Of a stretch of DNA of 20,887 nucleotides, positions 1 to 7,563 are shown piece by piece (the first letter of the stretch is position 1; every line of letters begins with the position of its first letter). This DNA is from Trichinella spiralis. Taxonomy: Eukaryota > Nematoda > Enoplea > Trichinellida > Trichinellidae. Location: assembly GCA_000181795.3 (NCBI GenBank), contig CM012954.1, forward strand, positions 6,768,292-6,789,178, read 5' to 3'. The position numbers were made by a program, and so were the translations under genes. A model generated the notes under the pieces. The model saw only the letters and a program-made list of their open reading frames with translations, did no database searches and had not been told where the DNA came from.

Positions 1-380
1 GCCTTCGCTTGTTTGAATTTCAGGTTTGAAAATTCAAAATGGCCTACATAAATGAAAGTTGATTTCTTATATAAAAAGACGCTTTCCAGTAAATCGCTTG
101 CAAGTGAAAGCTTGTTTAAGTAAAGAAAAGATGATTTTCGATGGTTCTTTATGTGCTTAATGAACAGACAGAAAGCTCACAGTATTAAAATTGGTTAAGG
201 GTGGTAGAAATACTTTCCATAGATGAATTCTTACCTAGTCTCAACGTAATATAAAAATCAAAAAATGGAATTTCGCAGTGAAAAATATCTTACTTACATC
301 TTACATATAACAAGCTTAAGTCGCTTAATTTAGCATAGGAATAACTTCGCCCTTTCGAATTATCCCTAACCCAGTCTTAC

Positions 381-499
381 AGAATCTAAACCAACAAGAA
401 ACCGCACATACTGTTCTCGTCTATTGTTCTGCTTCGTGTTGTCCGCGTTCAGCTTCGTCTCCTCTGCATTTACGGTTTTCTTCACTTCGATATTCATAT
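381..499 (-). CDS. possible internal exon of an unrecognised minus-strand gene
   Basis: On the minus strand a TTTTTACAG acceptor is followed by a 119-nt open segment and then a GTAAGA donor. The segment enters with two bases to complete a codon and leaves in phase 0. It encodes about 39 residues beginning MNIEVKKTVNAEE, polar and charged (Lys, Asn, Glu), with QYVRFLVGLDS at the end. Composition is more protein-like than the surroundings, and codon third positions include many G/C, unlike the AT-rich flanks. The frame also stays open upstream to about position 560, where a TTTCCAG acceptor could start a longer exon. No partner exons were found and the family was not recognised. The diverged copy at 1293-1409 keeps both splice sites but not the frame. 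Confidence 0.3.
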
Positions 500-837
500 C
501 TGTAAAAATTATAATGGTTAAATCGAAAATATTCTCATTATCACACTGTAAACTTAACAACTGGAAAATAGAATATTATAACAGAGCAAGTAAAAGTGTC
601 TTTATGAAAATGATTATTCTCAGCTTCGAAAAAAATGTAATATAAGTAGAAAAACCAAATACCATTCAGTTCTCAATGATGAATTGTAAGGTGACACTAG
701 TATAATACGAACGACGAAAATTCATACACAGCGCATTGCAACTGTAGCAACTTCTGTACAGTGAGTGAAAATTATTTGAAATGATTTGAAAAGAAATAGA
801 GATGCACTATCAAATTCAACCAATGAGAACGATTGGA

Positions 838-915
838 AAATTCAAAAATGACCTTAACATTTAAAATTCAGTCAAAATATAAACTATCTGACAAAGAAAT
901 ACCAAAACAAAAACA
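838..915 (-). repeat. dispersed repeat, copy 1 (inverted)
   Basis: The reverse complement matches 14038-14148 and 15035-15142. Shared blocks include ATAGTTTATATTTTGACTGA and AAGGTCATTTTTGAATTTTC. Divergence is modest. No coding capacity, terminal inverted repeats or target duplication could be defined. A short piece at 24-54 carries the same GGTCAT-TTTGAATTTTCAAA end, matching 13987-14017 in reverse. Confidence 0.65.
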
Positions 916-1292
916 TTGAGTTAGTCAAAACAAAAATGTTTTGAAAAGAAAAACCATGAAGTAAAAATGAAGTTAAATATTATGAGGAAAAAAGATGCTT
1001 TCAAGTGAAAGCTTTTCAAATAAAAGCTTGCCTAGCTAATGTGTAATTTTCATTTTCAATCGATTATGCTATGCCTAATAAAGAAACAAAACCGATCTTT
1101 CATTACAAACCACTGGTTAAAAAGTGTGACAAAAACATTTTTCTGTAAATAAATCTTTACTGCAATACAAATAACGAAAAGTAAAATTTTACCGTAATAT
1201 AGCTGATTTGCATCTTATCAGAAACTTAAATAAATTAAAAATAAACTAAAGCATAACTTCATCCTACTGAAGCATCACTATTCCAAACTTAC

Positions 1293-1409
1293 AATATTGG
1301 GATGCACGGGGAACCGTATATACCTGTTGAATTATTATCTTTTGTTATGGTTCGTTTCGATTGCGTTCTCTTCAATTTGTTTGCACTTTTTTCATTTCAC
1401 TCTTCATAT
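1293..1409 (-). pseudogene. decayed duplicate of the 381-499 exon
   Basis: This minus-strand segment aligns end to end with the exon candidate at 381-499 (117 against 119 nt). It keeps the acceptor (TTCTAG before ATATGAA) and a GTAAGT donor, and shares GTGAA, GAAAAAA and TACGGTTC blocks. Several in-frame stop codons interrupt the equivalent reading frame, including TGA early and TAA near the middle. It looks like a dead tandem duplicate. An alternative is that both copies come from a repeat and neither is coding. Confidence 0.35.
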
Positions 1410-2618
1410 CTAGAAAAATGCAAAACATTAAACAATAACTGACCACCTTATCGTACAATGAACGTTGAATTGAATTTTGAAATATAAAAATTACATAATC
1501 CTTAATTAAAAATAACGTTTAAGATTAGAATGTATAAAATTTTAACATAAGGTAACACAAATAGAAAAATGTAATATTTTTTAGTGATTAAAACGGACTT
1601 GCTACGTAAGTCGAACAACACAAGTGCACCATTAGTGACAATACGGCAATTTTGATATGTTCTTATTTGCATAATGGAACGTTGGAAATGGGTTTAGGTG
1701 CAGTGAAAATTCTTCTGTGAGACGCATTCTAATTTTACGCTGCCATAATAAGCACAATGAAGATTTATGTACAACAAGCTGCTCCGTTATATCAGAATTA
1801 TTTCAAATGATTTTCAGAAAATGACTTCACTATCAACGACTAATTTAATCAAGAATGAGCGTTTAGAAATTCAGAAATAACTGAAAATGGCTAAATTGAT
1901 GAAAGAAAAGTTCCCGCCAGATCGAGAGCGAGTGCTGACAAAAACAAGTAAACTACAGATAACGCTGATCCCTACGCATGTCTGATAAAATTTTTGAAGT
2001 TATTCAACAGAAAATAATCCTCAATCACAGTCGCTATTACTGAAAATTATCAGTTTTTTTTCAATTTCAATTTTTCGTTCGCACTTTTCTTTATGCCAAA
2101 TGGACTTTTTTATGTCTGCCGTTTTATGAAAATACCATTAAATTATGAACTTCCTAATTATCTGTACAATGTACATATGTATTTAGCTCATTTGTACAAT
2201 AAAAAAGCGCTTCGCTAATTTTTGCTTATCCACCGAGCTAGGAATCTTTGAAATATAAATTTGTATTTGTATTACAATTATTAATAGCTTTTAATAAGTT
2301 TTCCGTGAAATTTAAGATTGCTTAAGAATTTGCAGCTTACTGTGGTTAGGCAGTCGTTTATTTTCATTGAATTCCAATACATTTGAAAATAATTTTAAAA
2401 CACTTTATGAAATATAAATTTCTAATTATCCGTAATAATTTCTGTATTTATGTTTTTTTTATAACACCTTGCGTCTGTCTATTTGTTCCTGCATTTGTTT
2501 TGATTTTTGTATAATACTGTAATTCTAGTAATTAAATTTTGCTTTGTTTGAAAATAGCTGATCTTTCTATTTTTCGAATGTGTATATTTTTCTGAAATTT
2601 ATATGTCATTTGTGTCAC

Positions 2619-3071
2619 ATGGTATTAGACGCATGCCAAAGTGATTTTGTTCCAGTTACTCTTACAAACCGACTTTGCGCATTAATTCGATGGTAAGCGG
2701 TGCGATGTACATTCTGTAGTCATGAAATAATTTGCTGAAGTTTATATTAAAGTGACAAAAATTCCAACGAAGCACCTCAACGAATTGAAGAACTTATTGG
2801 CGAATTGCAACAGCTTCGTAAAGATATTCGTCTCTGTTTTCGCGGTGTTGATTGCAGTCCAGAAGAACAAGTGCATCGCGTTAGAGTGCTTTATAAAGAA
2901 TTGTTGCTCAAAGATCGTCTGGTTAAGCACTTGAAGCAAATCAGCGTTCAGTTAGTGAACGTTCAAGTTAACGACAGTCAACTTTTGAACGAAGAAGTTT
3001 TCAAAATTCCCGACCTACTGTCGGACAATAATGGACCTACCGCGGAATCAGATTTCAAATCCGAGCAGTGA
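2619..3071 (+). CDS. MED9: probable Mediator complex subunit 9
   Basis: Two exons, 2619-2692 and 2753-3071, are joined across a 60-nt GTAAGC...AAG intron (phase 2), giving 130 aa. The MED9 family sits in the middle module of Mediator, the nuclear co-activator that links activators to RNA polymerase II. The visible match is a hydrophobic start with F-V-P-V, then DKNSNEAPQ, then an amphipathic stretch IEELIGELQQLRKDI, a G-V-D-CSPEEQ turn and a second helix LYKELLLKDRLVKHLKQ. This follows the human MED9 order (L..LK..F..MRK.I, G.. LSPEQQ, K.ELL.KYK). The Asp/Asn/Glu-rich tail after residue ~95 looks disordered. The start is the first ATG that gives a continuous spliced frame; the unspliced frame has TAA at 2748. 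The last 41 nt overlap the RABIF ORF in another frame. The family call rests on pattern and length. Confidence 0.65.
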
Positions 3072-3429
3072 TGTTGGTCCATCTACAGAGAAGGCGAGTA
3101 GCAGCAACGACAACAACGGCAAGAAATTATCTTTATCTTGTCCAAAATGTTCTTGTATTATTTTGCGTGAGAACCACGGCGAGCAGGTTACAGTAGAAAA
3201 AGAATTGCCCGAGTTATCGTTGAAAGCTGATGGAACTGTTGACATGAAGACATTCACTGAATTTGTCCGCGTTGATGATATTTATGACTTTGAGAATATT
3301 GGTTTTAGTCGAAATTCGAATGGTGTGCAATATTTGCTGTGTGCGGCTTGTGAAATTGGTCCACTTGGTTTTCACGACTTGACTACCAAGCTGAGTTATG
3401 TCGCTGTACAGCGTGTTGTCGTTGAATAA
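3031..3429 (+). CDS. RABIF: RABIF/Mss4 family zinc-binding Rab chaperone
   Basis: A single-exon ORF of 132 aa (human Mss4 is 123). Mss4 binds nucleotide-free exocytic Rab GTPases in the cytosol, releasing nucleotide and acting mainly as a holdase. The zinc site is intact: CPKC at residues 37-40 and CAAC at 104-107. The family core follows at DDIYDFENIGFSR (82-94) and EIGPLGFHD (108-116), then SYVAVQRV near the C-terminus. Residues 1-32 are polar and Ser/Asn-rich, not part of the fold. The only ATG before the zinc domain in this frame is 3031, which lies inside the last codons of MED9. Translation therefore needs re-initiation, leaky scanning, a separate transcript, or splicing that joins the two frames. 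ATTAAA at 3451-3456 is a plausible poly(A) signal. Confidence 0.93.
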   Translation: MDLPRNQISNPSSDVGPSTEKASSSNDNNGKKLSLSCPKCSCIILRENHGEQVTVEKELPELSLKADGTVDMKTFTEFVRVDDIYDFENIGFSRNSNGVQYLLCAACEIGPLGFHDLTTKLSYVAVQRVVVE

Positions 3430-3570
3430 TTAATTCATTTGCATTTCTGAATTAAATGATTGCACGCGTTGCTTTTGTTTTTATTTTTTAAATATACTTT
3501 GACGTAGAGTGTTCGGCAGTTTTTTTTTGGAATTTTTTTCTCTTTATACTGCAGTAATGTGAATTTAGTT
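3430..3570 (+). promoter_or_regulatory. intercistronic gap with poly(A) signal and splice acceptor
   Basis: 141 nt separate the RABIF stop from the RPAP3 ATG. ATTAAA lies at 3451-3456, then T-rich sequence at 3521-3546, then TACTGCAG ending at 3554 and ATTTAG ending at 3568, just before the ATG at 3571. A poly(A) signal followed about 100 nt later by a pyrimidine-rich acceptor lacking an upstream donor is the arrangement seen at nematode trans-spliced operon junctions. That reading is inference; no spliced leader sequence was identified here. Confidence 0.45.
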
Positions 3571-5332
3571 ATGCTCGTTAGAAAGGAAAGGAAAGATATT
3601 TCTGAAAAAGATGCTCAAAAAGCACTTTTTGAAAAAGAATCGGTAAATTTTCCATTTTATTTTTTAGAAATTAATTTCATCATGTGTGTATTTTGAAGGG
3701 AAACAGTTTTTACGTGAAGAAAGACTACGAAAAAGCAATCATGTGTTATAGTAGATCTATATCGGCCGATCCGTTTCGACCTGTCGTTTACTGCAATCGC
3801 GCTATGGCATACTTGAAGTTGAAAAAGTATGCCCACTGTTGATTTAAATGTCCAACTTATTATCAGTAGCCTTAGTTAATTTTGTTTTATTAATGAATTG
3901 TGTAAAAAGTTCATTTTTGATTACGCAGTTATGCTGAAGCTTACGCAGACTGTAGCAAAGCGCTGACATTTGATTCTACATATGTGAAAGCGCTGTACAG
4001 ACGTGGGATGGCTTCGAAAGGTTTGAATAATTTTGACGATGCTGTTGAAGATTTTCAGCATGTACTTACGTTGGATCCGAATAATGACATAGCGAAAAAA
4101 GAGCTTGAAGAAATTGTAACTGTTTTAATTTTATGGTAAATGCCTTTTACAATATCATTACGAAAGTTCAGATTTCGAAAGTAAAGCCGGCGGAAAATGA
4201 TCCTTTATTAGTATATCCTGTTGAAAATCCAGATGAAAAAGAATACCAGAAGCCATTGAAAGTGATAATAGTTCGCGACGCTGTGAAAAAATCGCAGTTT
4301 AATTCTCAACAACCTGCACTCTCTGATGAATCGAATGTAACAAAACAATCGGAACAAAAAATCAGTGATTAGTAAGTTAAAATTTGTTTCTATCAATTTG
4401 TGTAAAAGAAATTTGTTTTTTATTTTTCAAGTAAACTAAATGCTAGCATCAAGATCACTCGAATTCCCAAATGCTATGCTGAATTACGCGCCGACTGGAT
4501 ATCGATCAAAGAAGAACCTTTGGCATTAGCTGATTATATTTTGGTCAGAAGATTTGAATAATTTTTTTTAATGAAAAAAATAATAGTGATTTTACATTTT
4601 GTTTAGAACATACCGTGTGATTGTTTTTCAAATTTGCTTGGCGAATTCCTAGACGGTGAATTTGTTGCAAACTTATTGAAAGCTTTCATGATCAAAGTGA
4701 ATTCTGAACCGCAGTGCTCAATTTCCTGTATGGAACGGCTGGAATTGATTGGAAAAGCAAAACGCTTCGACATTGTGGTTCTTTTTCTCAGTCGTGCGGA
4801 TTTTATTTGTAAGAATTTCATTTTTATATTACTTTCTGATTAATTTTTTTAAACCATCTATTGTCCTTTTATATACGGTTACTGTATTTAATGTAAACTA
4901 TATATATTACATATTTTTGTTTTCATCCAATACACAGCTGAATAATCATGTCCACTGGTCGAAACAGATTAGAACCTTTCAGTTGTATTATATTACTAAA
5001 TAACCAAACCGATATTAAAATAAAAATTTTTAATATCTTAATAATTTTTAAATTTTATAATTACTAAAATATTAAAATTTTGAAGAACAGGAGAACATGG
5101 TTTTGAATGTAAAAAATACGTGGCGTGTAAATTATATGTAAGGTGATATTTTTTGAATTTACAATTAAAAATTTTTTTATTTACAGATTTGAAAACTGTA
5201 CTTGATAAAGCGAAGCATGTTTGTTCGAAAGATCAGGCGCAGAGTTGGGATGACTTGTTCAAAAAACACATAGAGACGGCGATTAATAAGAATGACAATG
5301 AAGAAGAAGCAAACGTTGAAAGTTTCCAGTGA
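3571..5332 (+). CDS. RPAP3: RPAP3-type R2TP co-chaperone (TPR plus RPAP3 C-terminal domain)
   Basis: Seven exons: 3571-3642, 3699-3826, 3929-4115, 4172-4371, 4432-4543, 4607-4808 and 5187-5332. All have GT-AG introns with matching phases, giving 348 aa. RPAP3 links HSP90 (and HSP70) to PIH1D1 and RUVBL1/2 in the R2TP complex, which assembles RNA polymerase II, snoRNPs and PIKK kinases. Residues ~23-129 form one three-motif TPR domain (GNSFYVKKDYEKAI, NRAMAYLKLKNYAEAY, ALYRRGMASKGL, then ALTFD and LTLDPNN). A polar linker covers ~130-205. Residues ~206-320 match the RPAP3 C-terminal domain: RADW at 215-218 and AKRFDIVVLFLSR at 284-296. Human RPAP3 has ~665 aa and two TPR domains, so this protein has a single one. 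SPAG1 shares both domain types and is the main alternative. Intron 6 is long (378 nt) against 56-102 nt elsewhere. The tail NDNEEEANVE is acidic. Confidence 0.88.
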
Positions 5333-5492
5333 AGTAGTTGTTGTTTGCTATTCTTGACGTCTTTTCTGAAAATTTCAAAGTAATGTTTCAAATTCATTCA
5401 TAACAAGCGCCATACTGTAATAATGATAGATAAATTGTTTATTAATATCTTTTTTTAAAAACAAACATTTGAAAGATGTTATTCGATATATA

Positions 5493-5498
5493 AATAAA
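5493..5498 (+). terminator. AATAAA poly(A) signal after RPAP3
   Basis: AATAAA lies 161 nt after the RPAP3 stop and is followed by GT-rich sequence (TGTGTATGTAGG). It is a plausible cleavage and polyadenylation signal. In such AT-rich sequence the hexamer is also common by chance. Confidence 0.4.
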
Positions 5499-5806
5499 TG
5501 TGTATGTAGGTAGGTCTGTATATAAATATTTTTGATGATTTTTTTGTTATTTATTGCTTGGCACAAGAAAGATTGATTTTATTTTTTACATAAACTTGAC
5601 TATATCATTAAGCTTATTAAATGTTGGCCGTTTTGATTATTTGATCAAGCATAAGAGCACGCCATCTACAGCATCTTTCTCTTGACGACATTGTCGAAAT
5701 TGGGAAGTTTTGCTTTCGGTTTCAATGGCACTTGTTGTAGTACTACAAATAGATAAATGTATGCATCTTCCAAGTTCTGGTTCTTTTGCAACTTGCCGAC
5801 TGCTAT

Positions 5807-5824
5807 TATATATATATATATATA
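5807..5824. repeat. (TA)9 microsatellite
   Basis: A perfect alternating TA run of 18 nt, followed by ATATTA. Confidence 0.9.
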
Positions 5825-5987
5825 ATATTATCAAAGTAAGCAAATTTTGTTCTTTGATTTGCATGGTAATTCTTTTGACCGCGTTTTGTTTGCATGTTTG
5901 AAAAACCTTGTTCCATTTTGAAAATATCAAGCTGCTTGTTTGCCTTCAATTTTCATCCATTACGCGAAGGTTTATTGTTACTTTTCT

Positions 5988-6276
5988 TCAAAGTTGAAGA
6001 ATAAGCTTTTCGCAATGTCGAGCATTAATCACTTTTAAATGCTTTTCTATTTTATTTAAATTTTCAATTCCAAATGTCTACACTGACGTGTAGAAGTTGT
6101 GCATAGGCGAGCGTAGGTGAAATTGTAAACTTCTTTTACTCACTGAGAAGTCCGACAGAGTTGTTTGTGTATAGCAAATTGTATTTGAATTGCTGCATCT
6201 TGCTTTCATGCTGCGGAAATTTGATTAACACAATACCACTCTTCATTGAAAATGTGATTTTCAAACCGAACAACAT
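5988..6276 (-). CDS. tentative two-exon small protein, unrecognised
   Basis: On the minus strand, exon 6276-6144 opens at ATG shortly after a TTAACAG acceptor-like site and ends at a GTGAGT donor. It can join exon 6046-5988 across a 97-nt intron ending AAAATAG. Phase 1 leaves and phase 1 enters correctly, giving 63 aa. Short pieces are MLFGLKITFSMKSGIVLIKF at the start and RHCEKLILQL at the end. It would converge on RPAP3. Nothing supports it beyond good splice sites and an open frame, and such models arise by chance in AT-rich DNA. Confidence 0.18.
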
Positions 6277-6604
6277 AGGCTGTTAATGGGAATTTTGGTT
6301 TAATTTATTATTTAAAAATAATACAGGAAATTTTATCCAACACGGTGAAATGAAAGAAAATAGATAGCAGATAAGCAGAATGCATACACGATCGATCTGG
6401 TGGTAAACATTCTAAAATGCTTTTCATTTTTGAAATTAATCTTTGCGTGTTTGTTTGTTTGTTTTAAATTTAAATTTCAAATAAATGATAGTGTGAAAAT
6501 GGTCATTTGATTAGCATATGCAACAATTGATAGATTATCCATTTTTTAGTTGCAATGTTTGAAAAGCGATGCAGTTGCGTGTGTGCGTATATTTAATTTA
6601 GCAA

Positions 6605-6649
6605 AGAGAGAGAGTGAGGGAGGGAGACTAAAGGGGGAGGGAGGGGGGG
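6605..6649 (+). repeat. purine-rich tract with G-quadruplex potential
   Basis: A GAGAGAGAG run passes into five G-runs at 6618-6620, 6622-6624, 6633-6637, 6639-6641 and 6643-6649. These satisfy the usual rule of four G3+ tracts with short loops (the longest loop is 8 nt). It stands out sharply in DNA of about one third G+C. Confidence 0.7.
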
Positions 6650-7359
6650 TTTGTTGTGAATGCATTACTCTGTCACTTTTTGCATCGTTGTTTTCTTGCT
6701 TTATGCGTGGAAAAATTTTTACCGACCAATAATCGATCAGAGTTGCTTTGAAATGAATAAGTTGCATAGATGGGAAATTTTACTCTTTGTGAAAAGCGTT
6801 CACTCTCTTCCTCTCTCTCTTTTTTTTGTTCTCACACTGCAACACTACTCTTTACCTCTCTTTGCAAATAATTTCAAATTATTTCCTGTTAATCGATTTG
6901 AATATTCAGGTATATGCGATTTATTATATTTTCCAATTTTAATTATCATCAAATTGCGTGTTTCGCTTTGCATTTGCAACACTTATTATTTATTTATTTT
7001 TTGTTTTGCTGAAAGCATCTACCCTTTGTCAAGAGTATCAGTGAATGAATGCAGCAGCGCTTTGGTCTTGTTTGTTCATTGTTTGAATTTTTGTTGTAGA
7101 AAATGATAATGCATTATTTGTCCGCTTTTCAAGGTATGTTTGATATATGATGATGCTGTTGAGATTGCAAAATGTTGAAATTAATTATCTGCGGTGTTCC
7201 CGTTCATTATTATCGTTTGCTGCTGTTTTTATTGCCATCTTTCCTATTCCAACGTGCTTGTTGGTTGTTCGAAATGAAGCATGCTGGAAATGATGTGCTG
7301 CTTGTGCATGTGCCTTTTTTTGCTTTCTTTGATTGCTAGTTCTGAGCTAGCTACAAAAG

Positions 7360-7563
7360 TTGTGCTACTGCTATTCATGCAAATTACCACCGTCAAAAGG
7401 CATGCACGTGAGCACGTCCGGTTTTACAGACGATCATAGATTGCAACGTGCAATTGATTGGTTCATTCTTGAAGCTAACATCCAAATATTAGAAGCTTCT
7501 TTTCCAATAGAAAAAATTTCCATTGATGATCGCACTGCAATTTTTCACTATAAAGAAAACTAG
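7360..7563 (+). CDS. possible exon or short ORF, unrecognised
   Basis: An open frame of about 67 codons ends at TAG 7561-7563. The stretch after a TTTTACAG acceptor-like site at 7424-7431 encodes DDHRLQRAIDWFILEANIQ in good protein-like composition, followed by IDDRTAIFHYKEN at the end. No ATG with a strong context or partner exon was found; an ATG at about 7401 (MHVSTSG) is one possible start. The family was not recognised. It could be a terminal exon of an unseen gene or chance. Confidence 0.25.
   Translation: MCYCYSCKLPPSKGMHVSTSGFTDDHRLQRAIDWFILEANIQILEASFPIEKISIDDRTAIFHYKEN

Larger units (their letters stand above)
1..2618. other. AT-rich spacer upstream of the MED9 gene
   Basis: No confident gene was found here. 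The stretch is very AT-rich with stops in all frames. It contains the exon-like minus-strand ORF and its decayed copy, and a dispersed repeat copy, all listed separately. The spacer around 640-860 also resembles 1540-1880 (for example the shared word CACTATCAA inside similar context), so the exon copies seem to lie in a larger, badly diverged duplication with an offset of roughly 0.9-1.1 kb. 1900-2600 shows nothing beyond AT-rich sequence. Confidence 0.6.
5333..7359. other. spacer with simple repeats and weak minus-strand ORFs
   Basis: No confident gene was found. It holds the RPAP3 3' region, an (AT)9 tract at 5807-5824, a purine G-rich tract at 6605-6649, and T-rich sequence. On the minus strand, the segment after the AT tract (about 5806 down to 5640) is open in two frames and follows a possible AATAG acceptor, so it could be a terminal exon. 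The two competing frames could not be separated and nothing was recognised. Confidence 0.5.

Noticed and set aside
6660-7106. 148-codon plus-strand ORF rich in Phe, Leu, Cys and Ser
   Set aside because: T-rich sequence gives hydrophobic chance peptides; no start context, splice sites or domain.
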